Under the pieces are notes generated by a model that did not search any database, was not told the DNA's origin, and worked only from the letters and a program-made list of their open reading frames with translations. A DNA stretch of 64,000 bases from Cinnamomum chago. Its lineage: Eukaryota; Streptophyta; Magnoliopsida; Laurales; Lauraceae. The translations under genes were made by a program, and so were the position numbers. Location of the stretch: positions 17,864,501 to 17,928,500 of the forward strand of contig CP142454.1 of assembly GCA_038049695.1 (NCBI GenBank). Reading direction: 5' to 3'. Each line of letters opens with the position of its first letter. Positions within the stretch are counted from its first letter, which is position 1. Positions 9,501 through 24,500 of the stretch are shown piece after piece.

Positions 9501-12500
9501 TGGCCGATACCGGTACGATATTTTGATGGGAAACCGGTATCGGTATCGCCTATCAAAATATCGCAAAAATATTGGTGCATATCGGCCGATATTTTGAATA
9601 TATCGGTCTAACCGATATATCGGCCGATATTTTGCAAATATCGGTCAAAAATACACTGTCTTCCCCATTCTCCCTTTCTCAAATGAAAAATAAAGAAAAA
9701 ACCAGGAAAACAGAGACTGATGTTGCATATAGGTTGCATTTATTAAAAAAGAGAACAAAACAAAGAGATAGAGGGACGAGGAGGAGAGGTCAGAGGAGGG
9801 AAGAAGTACCTGGATGTCACGGTCCTCAGTCCTCACAGATCTACTTAAGCTCCGGCCACAATCGCTAGGTCCTCGCAGATCTGCTGATGCTCCGGCTACA
9901 ATCGCTAGATGTGCTGCTGCTGCTGCTTCATCTTCTCCATTTTTCTCTTCTTTCTCCTCCTCTTTCTTCCCCTCCTTTTCCCTCTTCTTTTTCCCTCCTT
10001 TTTCTTTCCATCGGTCCATCCCCATTTCACTCTTTGTCCCGTCCTTTCAAAAAAGAAAGGGCGAAATGGCTTTTCTATTTTTGACTTTCTGGGCCTAGGC
10101 CAATATTCCATTGGATACTTTGTGGTCTCCAATCTCCATCATGGAACCCATCTGTTAAAAATCTAAGCCGGTCAATATGCATGCCCCTCTCTTTTATACG
10201 TCCTCACAAAATCTGATTCTAATAGGAGATGGTTGGATTGATCAGTTCTTGATGATGAAATCCAGCTAGGACCCATACATGATAGGGCCATTTATATTAA
10301 GCAGCCTGGATTTTTAATAGGTTGATTTCACATAGGAGCCTACAAAACTCCCATCAATTTGAGCAATAAGTATGAAGCAGTTTTTTTCCTTAACCAGAAT
10401 CTCATGCTAATAGGTCCACTTGTAAAAGATCTAAACCACAAAAATAACCCTTTTTTTAATTTTTATTATGGCCTGTTTTCAATAAATGTGCCATATCTAA
10501 CTGGATAATTTTACCCAAGTAAGGTTTAGGACTTAGGCTTAGGCCCACTTACTTATTGATCACTTGTAAAAATATGTTAGTAAAATATAATTAGAAATTC
10601 AAGTGTGGGCAATCCAACAATGGGTTTATTCCGGGTGAAGTGCTTTAAATGGCTAGACCTTGAAGTAATATATGATTGGATATGGCTAACGATTATAATC
10701 ATGTACCATGACCCAATCAACTTCTCCTGAAGAAAAAAAAAAAAGTGGAAAATTGATTCAAATTTAAAGAGTGACAATTTTTTAATTGATTGGATTTAGA
10801 ATTTAAATTGGGTTACTTAATGGATCTGTAAACTATATGGATGGGCCAAGGATAAAACATCAAAACTTGACATATTCAACAGTTTCATACAAAACAACGA
10901 TATAGGGAAGGATAAACCATTAAAACTTGACATATTCAACAATTTCATACAAAACAACGATACAGGATTCTGTGTTAGGGGACCGATATATTGCTTTATA
11001 ATATGTACTAATGCAAAATGACATTATTTTCCAGCATTTTCTAATATTCTGGATTTTTTGGATATTTTTGCGAGTTTTGTTTTTATTAAAAAAAAAATCA
11101 CACCGCACGCGACGAACCAATATCCACGACCGATACCGATATCATATCTGTTTTTCGGCCCGGCCGATACCGCGACCGAGACTGAGATTTTAAACCATGC
11201 CGTACATCATAGTGTGTGATGTGCTAGGATGAAAATTCGTGGGTAGTTTTGATTTTTATTTTTTTTTATTTTTAATCTTTGCTTTACAAGAGACTTGAAC
11301 TCATGCACCCGCATACCCTAAATAAGGTCCCTAACCAGCTAAGCACCAGCCTGGGACGTAGCCCATGGCTCGATGTATGGCCTTACAACTCGATTACGCA
11401 AGAATTGGTTTCTTCTTACTCTTCTATGAGACTGAATTTCCACCAAGTTGTGTGCAACATCATGTGGTTGATCTCCTGTATCTCTTAGAACCTCCCTAAT
11501 CATTATCTATACATGCTGCCACATTTAAATGGCTATGACTATTATCCTGTGCTTTGTCTTGCTGTTCCTAAATATCGTAGAATCTTAAATATCGAAGAAA
11601 GATGTTTAGAGTCCGCAGAGCATGCTTGAATTGACTCACAACACATGTTATGTCTGGCCGAGTGATAGTCATATGAAATAACTTCCCAACTAATCCTTGA
11701 TGCACATTTAGATTGTGAAGTAGCTCACCATTTGCAGAAGGTAGACCATGATTCTGTTCGATAGGAGTGTCAACTGGTTTTGTACCAAACTTTCTTGTTT
11801 CTTCAAGAAAATCCAATATATATTTATATTGTGAGCTAACTATTCCTTTATTTGATTTGGAAACTTTAATTAACCAAAGATAACTTCAATTCTTCAAGAT
11901 CTTCAATTTCAAATTCCTTTCCAGAATAGGCTTTTAGACCCTTGATTTTTAGTTCATCATCGCCAATAGCTACAATATCATCTATGTTGACATTAAGCAT
12001 GGTAACTCAGGCTTTGCTTCTTTTCACAAATACTATATGATACACGACAGCTTTTATACCCATACTGCAACATTGCTAGGCTAAACCTGTCAAACCAAGC
12101 ATGACGTGGCTGATTCAGCATATAAAAAGGCCTTCTTTATCCAACAAACTTTTCGTTCTTGACCTTCTAATACATTTCTAGGTGGTGGATTCAAATCTAT
12201 GTAATCTAGCTTGTCACATTGAAGAAATGCATTTTTTACATCTTACTAGCATTATGGCCAACAAAAATTAGCAGCTATGGATAAAATCACCCTTAGGGAT
12301 CGTTTACCCTTTACATATGCAAATGGCCTATATGCACACATTACTATGTTTGTCAAAATCATCATTTTCACATGAGTAAATGAGTATATCCAATGGGTTT
12401 AGATTTATTTGAATTTTTTTTGACATTTTTCACTAACTTCTCAAAATCAATCAAGAATTTAGATACGGGAATTTGCGTCTTGATGTTTACCATTAATACA

Positions 12501-15500
12501 AGAATGTTGAACAGTTCGGATCATGAATTGGAGCCCACAAAAGTCTAGAAAATTAGATCTATAGATTGCTCAATATCTATGAAGATTTAAAATAATCAGC
12601 TTGAAGATCTTGGTGTTAATTACAAATTGAGTGGTTTGGATTACAAATGTGGGGTCATTCTTTGAATTGGTCAAAGTTAATTATTCTTCTTCTTCTTCTT
12701 CTTCTTTTTTTTTTTTGTTTAACTTGAGTAGTTTAAATATGTTAGACAGTTATGGAATGAATTAATAAATTTAGGATTTATTAATATCTTGTGCTCTGTT
12801 CATCTTGTTATGCTTAAAAAAAAAATTAAAAAAATTCCATGATTTGACCTATCTCACATTTGTTTGAGTTCTCCGCGTGAAACTGGGGATTTCGAGGACT
12901 ATGCGGGGACTATTTTTTCCTGCCCGATCAGACCTTCACCTCGTCGCATATTGTGATGCTGATTGGGCTAGGTGTCTCAATGCTTGTCGGTTGGTCAACC
13001 AAAGGCTGGTGGTGCATATATTTAGGCCATGTGATGGTCTCATGGAAATGCAAAAAAACAGGAGTGTGTCTTTAAGTCTTCTATTGAATCTGAGTATTGA
13101 GCTATGTCCTCAGCTTGCTCTAAGATCCATTGGCTTCATGGACTCCTTTCTGAACTTGGATTCTCTCAACATCACAGGGGCCTCATCAAATTACTGTAAC
13201 TCTTCATTAAAGGGCCTTGTGTAATGGATTTTAAGTTTATGATTTTTATTTTTTTTTGTTTTTTTGTTTTTTTTTAAAGGTAGGTTTAAGTTCTATTAGT
13301 TTAATATGATTGTGAATATACGTGAGAGGAGTATCAAATTAGTTCGAGTGGTAATTCTTTTGAGGGTGGGGGTGGTAGGGAGTCTTGTGGTGGTGTTAGA
13401 GAGTGTATGTGGTTGGCTTGATTGTAGGTGGGCCCTAGATGAAAGGTTCTCAGGGGTTCTTAGACAAAAATGGTTATCTCTGGGTCAAAGTCATATGCTG
13501 TATGTTTTTATACATGTATTATTCCTTGTATATATGTATTGTTTTATTTCAATTAAAAGGCCATCATACTGGAAACCTCAACACTCGTGACAGCACCCAT
13601 GCATATATGAGCTTGCATTGATACCTATAAAGAGAATTCAATTAGATTCCTGTGAATTGTGTTTTGTCAATTTCAATTTCAATTGGTGAGCGGAACTATG
13701 ATTACATGTCTTTGTCTTCTTTATGTCATAAATTAACTGATTATATAATCTGTTCATAAACTTTCACTGTCTTGCCTCATTGGCATTGGTGAAAACAGGG
13801 TTCCGTCAATACCAAGAGAACTTTGTAGAGTTACCTCCAGAACTTTGCTCATTGAAGATATTTGGTTTTTCTAAAGATATTGGGAGTTCCTTATCATTGC
13901 TACCTTCTGTGATGCGTCGCCTGGAAAATCTACTTGTGGCAATTGAGTTGAAGGAAATGTTATCATCTTCATTTCAAGAGGGATCCACAATTACTGCTAA
14001 CCATGTATGCTTTTCCTACTGAGATCTGATAACAATCCCTTCACATTCAGTAATGAGAAGGGTTCTCTATGTCAGTAAGGCTTCTTTTGGTTAAAAGAAT
14101 CATTTCTAAGCAATGTTTGTGGGCTGCTGATTACATAACAGTGATTCAGTAGGGCCACGAATTTGTTTTCTTCAAAAAGTATTTTCTTTCCTTCCCTTTT
14201 TTCCGGAACAAATGCAACCAGAGTTTGTGATTGTTGGTGAAACACCAGAAGTTTAGATGTTCTTACAATAGGGACGTTTCATTGCAGGTCCTGGAGGCAC
14301 TAACTACAGAAAAGTGCTTGGAGCGCTTTTCTCTTGAACGGTTTGAAGTACTTGGTGATTCTTTTCTCAAGTATGCTGTTAGCAGGCATCTTTTCCTTTC
14401 AAATCAAGCCCTGGATGAAGGACAACTAACCAATAGGCGTTCCTCCATTGTAAATAATTCACATTTGTATGAGCTGGCTATAAAAAGTAATTTACAGGTA
14501 ATTTATGCTTGTCATGTTTTAAGTTGTAATGTGGAGTGTGCTAAATACTAATAATTTTACAGTTTTTTATGTTGTTTAAGTCTGTCAGACAACTATGTGA
14601 CCATCCGAGCCAGATATCATTGGCTAGAACAATCCTCTACTGCAATCTCCAGGGATGAGATCTCTGCCATTTATCAGCACTCTGATCACAAAATCCTAAT
14701 TATAGCTATCTTTTGCACTTTGAATACAGAAGTACAAGCCTACAGATCAGATACTCTTCACTCGAGCTATTTTTTGTTCTAACCACTACTAGAGACACAA
14801 TTTTTTTGGTTAAAGTAGCTTTATGGCACAACAAAGAATTGAGTAAGAATGGCTGTGCCCCAAGACCCAGGCGAAGGAGTGATTGCAAATGGTATTCCTT
14901 AATTATGCCCAAAACAGGAGCAGTACAGCAATGCAGTGAATAAGGAATTGAGTTAACTATAAAATAACATAAGTCATCCAGTAGAGTCCACATTTTACTC
15001 ATACAACTAAATAACCAGCAAAACAACATCAATATTTCCCTTGGACCAAAAGCCTTTAGATCCTAAACAAGTTGTCCTTTCCAACCAAGCCTCACCACTG
15101 ATTACAGTAAGTCCTGCTTCTTCAACAGTTAACTACTAGACCAATCATGCATTAAAGAAATGTAAAGAAAAACAAGAGAAAAGAGAAAACAAGAAAAAAA
15201 GAGAGCACAAGGCAACAGATGCTGCTTCCTATGTAGCTTTTCTATTCATGTTATCCTCTTAAATATGCTTACTTGTTTGCTGGTCTGAGAGATTGTAGAG
15301 ATCACATGGTTCTAAATCCCTTTGAGGCATACAACAATGTCCCGATCCCTAGATCTTGCACCTGGTCAAAATGTTGGATTTTGATTCTCAAAATTCTTTG
15401 AGTCCTGATGACTTGAAACCTAATTGAAAAGTTGAAGTATCTGTCTGAATCCTAAAAAATCATGACAATACCAGAACTCAGCGCATAAAACACAGTGGTA

Positions 15501-18500
15501 GTTGTATGAAATCCTTATTTTTAGCAGTGGTTACCTTCTGTTGTGTATCCTTCAGAGGTGGGGGCTACTTTATTTCTCTCGGTATCTCTCGGTAAAGGCT
15601 CCTTTTGATCTTCATTTCTTGACATTTGAGTCCAAATTTGTCCCTTTTGTCTTTTTACCCTTTTAATAAAGGTTCCGTTACTGATAAAAATAAATAAATA
15701 AATTTTTGAGGCCAAACCACTTTGTACAATGGTAACTATTTGTGGAATGTTTTTCTTGTAAAATTGTAAGACAAAAGCCTCCCCAAAACCATCTATTCCT
15801 AAACTATATCTAGTAAGGACTTTGATTCATTTTTGACAGCTACCTTTCAATTTTGACTCTCACCGGACCCCACATCAACCTATTATTGTATATTATAATG
15901 GTTATTTTGACTCTCATCAGATACCATATCAACAACCTATTAAGTCAAAATTTTTTTTTCAAATTTCAAATTAATTATATTTCTTATTTTCATTTTACAT
16001 TACTAATTGGTGGCATTTTCTTTTTGTAATTTAAATTTTTTTTTACCTTATTTATTTTAATTCTCTTATTAGTTTACTTTTTCTTTTTTCTCCATTGCCA
16101 CTGCCAATATAAATTTTTTTATTTGTCACATTTTTTTGTTGTTTCCAACATATTTATGTTTTCTTAGAAATTGTAAAAGGATAATTTTTTATTAATTTTA
16201 TTTTCATTCTCCTTGTTTCACCCAAATAATTTTCATACTGATCACTTTGGTTTTTTCTTTTTTAAAATTTTAATCATGTTAGATGCTTAATCATCACATT
16301 AGAAACAAATTCAAGTATCTATACAAATATGAAATCAGCCAAACTTGAGCGAGAAAAACGAACTAGAAAAAAATATGAAAATGATGGCCCCACTAAGGAG
16401 GCGTTTGTGCAACGCCTTTTGCCATTTAAATGGTGGGAGATCCGGCGCCTTGGTGTTTGGTGCAACAATGATTCGAGGGAGGAAAACACGTTTTTAGCCG
16501 TGTTTTCTGCACTAGAGGGGATTTGGACTTCCTACCATCACAGGTTGGAAATTGGTTCCGGTAGCGTGTGCACATTCGACTCCTAAATGATTCTCATGTT
16601 TCATAGTAATTTTGGAAGTGAAATTAGCAATTGAGTTTAAACAATTTTTATTTCTTTTCCGAACCAAGTCACTGACTGTAATTTTTTTTTCTTTTTTCTA
16701 ATTATTCACTTATGTATTTTTCTACTAGGGCTCCAGCTTAGCACATGCTTGCTGTATTATATGTGTTGAAAAAAACACATGTATTCTACTATATTATCGA
16801 ACAACCCCTCATTTTCTATATTGACAAAAAAGACCAAATCTATTTCTTAGCACTCTCCCTTAAGCTGGTGCATCTATATTTTCTATCCCCAGCCTAGGCA
16901 AAACATCACTAAGTCGTTTCTTTGCTATTGCTTTTATGAGAATCTTCCATTTGATGATCGGCTCTTTCGTATGCCAGATTGATTTCTTTCTTTATGGTCT
17001 TCCTTTTGATGAAATGTCAATCTAAACAAAATACCGTGGCAATATGTATGACTGAGGTACAATCACAATGTAAGAGGATGGCCATTTTTTCTCAATGCCC
17101 AATTCACGTAGTAGCCTCTTGGAGATCCTTTTATCAAAAGTCCGCCAAATCAAATCTCACAGTACCTTGTCGTAGGCTCTTTAGATCGATGAAGAACATA
17201 TGCATATTTTTCCTTTTCACTCAGTATTTTTCATTAATTGCATGAGTGAGAAGATAACTAACATTGTTGATCTCCCCGGCATGAAACTAAATTGATTTTC
17301 AAATCATTTGAGACTAACTTATTGTATAGGTCATCATATGCTTTGGACTTTGTGTCAGTTACTACTTTCTTAACTTCTACCTTTGCCATATATATTTCAT
17401 AATTTTCCATATTCCTAGTCCCCGCCAATCTTTTTACCCACGTCTTTTCTCTCGAACAACTTTCTAAGCCTCTATTATCAAAGTGTGTTTTCCCTTTCGA
17501 CTCTCTAAGCACATCTTTTGTAGCCGTTTTGGTACAATCAACTATTTGGTTTCACATCCCCATAGTTTCTCCCTCCAATTCCATCCCCACCACCACACAC
17601 ACACAAGCACGCACGCACGCACCCCCACCCACCCACCGTGTTTTATGATACGTTTCATTTACTACCCCTCTTTCCATTTCTAATGCAAATTTGGGAAGTT
17701 ATTATCTATGTTGTGTGGTCAAACTTTCTCCAGGAGTAACCTCATAGTCTTTATAGACTAGTCAGTCATATTTTTTGAGTAGGAAAAAGTCTATTTGGCT
17801 CCTATTAATTCCACTCTTATAGGCAATTAAATGTTTCTCTCTCTTTTTAAAGTAGGTGTTTGCTATAACAAAGTCAAACGCCGACACAAATTCAAGACGG
17901 TGTCTCCTAACTCAATTCCTTTCTCCAAATCCTTGTCATCCATGCACTTTGTACCCTTTACCATCCTTTCTTACATGCCCATTTAAGTCCCCGAATTTCT
18001 TCTATTAAACCATCCATCTCCTCCCAAATTTGTCTCTTTTACTTTCATCTGATCCTACTTGGGGTGAATACGCACAAATGAATTATATCTTCCTGTAACA
18101 CTAATTTAATTGCTATTAGTCTGTTACCCAACCTCTTTACCCGCGCAATCTTTCTTTCAAATCCCCATCTACTACTATACCTACTCAATTTCTTGCATTG
18201 TTCTTTCCTGTGTAGCAGAGGTTTTAGCCATCAGTGACTTTGTTAGCTTTATCCCCTTTCCCCTATTTCCTATAGACAAGCTACATTAACTCCGTTTCTT
18301 TTCATTGTATCAACCAACTTCATGCTCTTGCTTGTCAAAGTTTCTATATTCCAAGCAGCAAGTAAAATCATCATATTCTTCTGCACTAACTTCTATACCT
18401 GCACCTGTCCATATTGGTGCAAAAACTTGCCTATTTCCCCTTAAATTGAGCGCCTCTGCAGTGCATTGCTAATGACAGGGAACACCCTAGAAGCCTTGCC

Positions 18501-21500
18501 TACTCTAAGGAAGATGCCAATAAATTAGGATTTTGAGATGAAAAATCACAAAAAAATTATACCGAATGAAGTTGATGATGGATTTCCTCCTTCCAATGCT
18601 TGAAGCGTCGACGTAGATTTATAACCTCATCCTTCAAACTTTGCTGATCATATCTCTCAACAGATTTTGATCACATGGTTTGTTAGAATTTTTATTTTTC
18701 TTTTGACTCAGTTGGATTTGCCAATGCACTAAGGGTCCTACCCATGAGATCCCAACATGTCTCGCGAGTATATCTATATCTCCCACAATGTTTACAATAA
18801 AGTCTGATCAACTTCAAAGTATCCACCATGGTCACGGCTGCGTCCGCCACATCCTGTACATCCTCCATGACCACCATCATGACCACGACCACCATCATGG
18901 CCACGACCTCTACTACCACTACCTGTATTAATATATGCTAGTACTAAACAATCAATGGAAGGACGTGAAGTGTTTTTGGTGAACATGACTCTCCATCCAC
19001 TCTCATCACCTTGATGTAGAGGATCCTAACTAGTCACTTGAGACACACCATGTCATACTTTGGGCTAAAACCACCCAAAAGTTCAAATATATGCGGATTT
19101 TCTAGCTTCTTCGCTTGCTTCTTCACACAACATGGTTCAGGACTTCGTTAATAATGCGAACTAATTCCACATGGCTTTAAACTTAGCGTTGTAGTTTCCA
19201 ATTGACAAATCACCTTGTTTAAAGACTTCGTTTTCTTTTGGTCATTCAAGCATTCTTGCATTATTCCTTTTTTGAGTATACGGAGCCTCGATAGAATCCT
19301 GAAGTTCTTTTGTTGTATCATAATACCAAAAACTAGCATCTATACTCGCAGTGAGATCCGATTCCTAACATCTTTTCAAAATCCAGTCTGAATATGTTGG
19401 TTCCTTTTTTTGGTGGTTTTACAACACTTGCATCAATGTAACTACATCTTTTAGCCTCTCCAATTGTCATTCTAGTTGAATAAGTCCAATCTTTCTAATT
19501 GTTGGCTTCAAATTGACTTGGTGCAATCCTAAACAGTAAGTCCTGTTCTCTGAAGAAAGCTTAAACAGTACCTGGGATCTGATATAAAATTATTGAGAAA
19601 TCCACACAATGGTTTAATCTTCAGGGGACAGGGCTTATTGCAATGATTTGAAAACTGAAGCCTTCTGAATCGCTGGTGACCTTGTTGAATTCAGGTGGCC
19701 CTAGTTTCCTCAAATCCAAATGCAACTCTTCTATCCAGTCCATCACCTTCTTTATGTCGTAGATTACTACTAGCTTGAAAGTTCTCATACAAAATTTTAG
19801 AATTTAATCTATATAAGTCTTGGTCTTTTTCCATGGAGATCTCAGAAAAAAAAAACCCTAGAGTAGAACACAAGGAAAATAGGAGAAAATAAGAAGCATT
19901 AGGGAAAAAGAAAAATATAGTTGTGGTGCCTAGGGTTGGACGATCACACCTCGGTAACCCCTCATGTTGAGTTGACCGAGTTGGACCCTAGACCCAATGA
20001 CCTTTTAAAAGACATGAAAGAATAGAATAAAAATCTAAAAAATGGACAATATGGTTCTGTAAATCTATAATTTTAGGATTTGTATTTCATTTATTCATAT
20101 TTAATTTAAGTTGTTATAGGTACCATATTTGTATTTTACTCAGCTGAATGAATAGTACCACCAGCCTTTAAGTGCTTGGATCTTTATAAAACAAGTAGTT
20201 TTGATCTTCTAGAATCATTGCAAAATGTTCCTAAGAACCACTTGTAGCCTTTACTAATAGAAAAAGTAGGAAATAAGTGCACTCAGAGCCAAAAAACCAT
20301 AGGATCAGCAAAATAGTTGACTTGAGTGGTTACACGATATGGAGCTTGAGTCCAAGTGGACTTGGACTTGGCTGATTTTCAAAACCATAGCGTCCGCACG
20401 CCCCAGAGTCCAGATGCTGACAATGAGGAATGGAATGTAAACTTGAGCGAAATCCAAACACTCTGTAAAGCGATTTCTAGGGTCCTACCATGTAACCCCT
20501 TCTCAGAATACATTGAAATAAGGGGTATTTGCGCTGGCTAATTTCTGTGAAGCACTGATTATGGCATTTATAGACCTGTCATTTTTCTTTCTTGGAAACA
20601 TTATCATTGATCTTGTAGCTTTGTTCTATTTACTTAGGGTGTCCTTGTGAGTTGGTTCTTGCACTGAATCCTGTTTTAACCCATATTCTCAGTAACTCTA
20701 CATTCGGTTATGTATTTTCTCCCTAGTTCATGCAAGTTCTTCTTCACTCTCCCCCTTCTATTTCCTTGAACATGCGACCTTTTTAATTCGTCAAGGGGGG
20801 CCTGTTAAAACAGTTAATTTAGAAAAATATCTTATCATGCATTGAGTAGTTCAAAAAGGTAATATATACATGAAAAGTAGACCAATTTAAACATCATGCT
20901 ATGAAATTTTATAATCACCCAAGCCGCCATTAGAACCAAACCAGTAGCTTTTAGAGTTTCTATTTGTGAATAGCTTTACAGTTTGTGTTGAATATTTTCT
21001 TGTCTATGGTTTTAGTTTGTTTATACTTTATATACTCATTACATGTAGCTTTTAGCTGTATTTCAGGTTTATATACGCGATGAATGGTTTGATCCAGGCT
21101 ATTTTTTTGCACTGGGTCGTCCTTGTACATTAATTTGCAATGAGGATACAGAGAAAGATATTCATATTGAAAAAGATAGTGGAAATATGAAAAATGGAGC
21201 CGATATTGATAATGTCAAATGCAATAGACACCACCATTGGTTGCACCGGAAGACTGTTGCAGATGTTGTAGAAGCGCTCATTGGTGCATTCATAGTGGAT
21301 AGTGGTTTCACAGCTGCTACTGCATTTCTCAGGTGGCTTGGAATACAAGTGGACTTTAAAATGTCAGACTTATCTCAAATTTATGCTGCATCTCTGAACA
21401 ACATGTCACTCATTGATGCTATAGATATTCCTGCACTTGAGAAAATGTTAGGATATGAGTTTTTGCATAAAGGTCTACTTTTACAGGCATTTATACACCC

Positions 21501-24500
21501 TTCTTATAACAAGCATTCAGGAGGTTGCTATCAGGTGGGCATTTTTACCATGGTAAATTTTTCTGGAGGCTGGTTTTTTTGGATGTACACAACATAGCAA
21601 GCACTTCCATCTTTATTTATTTTTTTAGAATCTATGGTTAACAGGTCCATTGCCAATAAAAGAAAAAAATGGTGAACAGTTCCGTTATGATTTCCGTCAT
21701 CTTGAAAATTCAAAACTTTATTATGCACTATAATAATTTTATGTGTTTTCAACTGTAAACCATTGTTATTGTTGATAGATTAGATGATATATATTTTTGT
21801 TGGTCCTCACATATGTCAATCCCTGGACCTGAAGTTCTGTTTCTTAATGAGACAAAACCTCTTCCATAGGGATGGTTGTGAGGTACCTGATATTTATTTT
21901 AGAATGAATAATTACAAAAAATAATATCTAACCATTCTATGTTTCCAATGTCCATACTGCCAAAATGTACAATGGAACGAACTTGACTAATTTGATGTAC
22001 AATCAGTTACAGTGCCGCATAAATATTTCTTCTTGTGCTGCTGCTGTTGTTATTATTTGGTAGAGATGATGGGGACCACAGATAATCAAGTGGTCACACA
22101 TGTAATCCCATGTGTAATGATAAGTGTGAATATAGGAGATGTAGATAGAGTTGCTGTAATTAGATTGGTTTCTGTATTGATTAGATTAGATTGATTCCTG
22201 TAAAATAGATAGACTAATTGATTCATTGTCATATTTTTTGGGCCGTGAATGGCCTTGATTGTAGTTTAATTGATTCTTTTGAATCCCTATAAAGTGAACA
22301 GTTGACCACACAATGTAGTAGGGGAATTTTCTTTAAACTTTTGTCATCTTCATTGTCTTGGTCAATATGGTATCAGAGCAAACGTTATCTTTCATCTAAG
22401 AAGAGCTCTTCTTCTACAGTTCTCCTTTCTCCTTTTGAAATCTGAACACTCAGAGTGATGGGCTTCTTCCTGTTCTGTCACTGATCCAGTTTCAGATCAT
22501 CATGGTAATAGAGATTTCTGAATCTCTATGGAATTCCTTCGTCAAGAAATTAATTAAACTTTTTTTCATCGAGAAATTGAGATTTTTGAGTCTCTTACAT
22601 GAAGGATCCTTTCAGTTGTCCGTCTCAGAGTGCCATCTATACTGTGGGCCCCTCCATCACCGGTCCGATCAAGGTGAGGAATCACATCAAGGGTTGCTTG
22701 TCATTTCTAGGATTTTTTTTTATAACGGTAAAATTATTGCTCAAAAAAGAAAAAGAACAAAAGAGTACAAGAAGAAACCCCCAACAAACCAAAAAATAAA
22801 TAAATCAACTAAACATAAAAAAGAATAGAAGTACGGAAAACTCCCTCTTTTGCAAGAGCATCTGCCATGACATTAGCCTCTTGAAAGATATGGTGAAAAG
22901 GAGCACCCAATCGACTAGAGATATCTTGCACCTCCTCCACCCAATCCAACAACCTCCATGGAATAGAAGCCTCTCAAGAACCCCATTGAATAGCTGAGTA
23001 AGAATCCCTTTCAATTACAGCATTGATGCTTTCCAAAGTTAACAACTCACAACAACCAATAAGAAGAGCATAAACTTCTACATCATTAGCACTTAGAGAA
23101 TCCACAGGCCCCAAGAAATTTATTGTCATTTTTTTTTTCTGGAATTTTTTTTATCTATTTAGGGTTAGTGATTTCCCTCCTTATCTATTCTGGAATTTTT
23201 AGAACTGTTTTCATGTTGCCTTTGATTTTTTAAATCGACGGTCAGATCTCTCTCATATTTGAACCAAAGGTGCACAAACACGTAAACATCTGGAAGTTGG
23301 ATTTTTAATTTTATGAAATTTCTGTTGAGATTTTCATATTCCAGTCTGACAGAGCTGTGGTCATCCAGCACTCTATTTCACTGAGATTTTGGATTCTAAG
23401 TTTTTTTTACCCCGAACTGATTCTGCTGTACAGTTTTATCTTCTTTGCTTAAATATAATGGAAAAGGGTGATATTATTCCTATTAAACTGAAAAGAAAAA
23501 ATTATATGACTTGATCTTTCCATCTCAAGCTTTTTGCGGAAGGCCAAGGACTTGTAAGTCAGGTACATAGATGGGATTGGAGCCTACTGAAGAAAAATCC
23601 GTTGTTACTTGGAGTTAAAATAACTCTGAGGTAGTCATGTGGATCCTGAACTCAGTAGAGCCATCCATGGGTCTATCATTGCAATCTGATATTATGAACC
23701 ACTTACATAAGTTCTATCATCAGACAAATAAAGCCCCGAGAATTTTTATTTGTATATTGAACTAGCCAAGTATTGCCAAGGGGACGAGACAGTCCAAGAG
23801 TATTTCCGTGGTTTCCCCACTTCATGGAATGAAAAAGGACTCTGATCCTTGACACTGTACCCTCAGACTCCCTTTCTCATCTAATCTAGATACAAGAGGA
23901 ATCTTGCGTTAGTCAGTTTTTAGAACCAGAGGCTTGAATTTGAGTCAGTCTGGGCTGTGCATTGATGAATAGAGGTATACCCAGACTTGGGTACTTGTGT
24001 AAGAGGTACTTGAAAAAGAGATTCAACTCTGGTCTCAACATTCTCTTAATGAAGAATCCATGGCGTTCATTGCATCTTCCTTTGGAGCTAAATTACAAAA
24101 TTTGAATGGATGGAGGTAGTCTGCCGTAACCATGACTTGACCGGATAGAGCTCTTGTTGTTCAAGTTTTTAGTTAGTTTGTGACTAATCTCCATAAGCCT
24201 CATCTCACAGCTGTGCGTTGCATTCTTTGATATATCGGTGGTACTCTTGATCGTGGAGGTAACCACAACTTCCTCCTTTCAACTCAAAGCTTATGCTGAT
24301 GCTGATTGGGTTGGATGTCTTGATACATGGTGATCTACCACTGGATTGTGCATTTTCCTTCGCTTCTCTCCTGTTTCTTGGAAATACAAGAAGCAAACAA
24401 CCATTTCAGAAATAATCGGCTGAAACTGAGTACAGATCTTTGTCGTCTTCTCCTAAACTTTGGGTTCTTAGAGCAGATCTTTTGTGAAAGGCAGCAATGG

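Larger units (their letters stand above)
9355..11212. mobile_element. hAT-like MITE split by a second insertion
   Basis: The ends are CTATGATG and CATCATAG, flanked by 8-bp duplications TATGTGAT (9347-9354) and TGTGTGAT (11213-11220), one mismatch. The left arm (GGCATGGATACGGCACGG...) is homologous, in reverse, to the 133-bp MITE at 55839-55971. Without the inner insertion it would be about 136 bp. Confidence 0.75.

Noticed and set aside
9645-10132. Basic open frames rich in Lys, Glu and Arg on the minus strand
   Set aside because: They arise from the pyrimidine-rich tract inside the hAT-like element and have no domain or gene context.
17595-17637. CRISPR-like or structured repeat (ACGC/ACCC runs)
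   Set aside because: It is a short degenerate CA/CG microsatellite with no spacers; the window is a plant nuclear genome.
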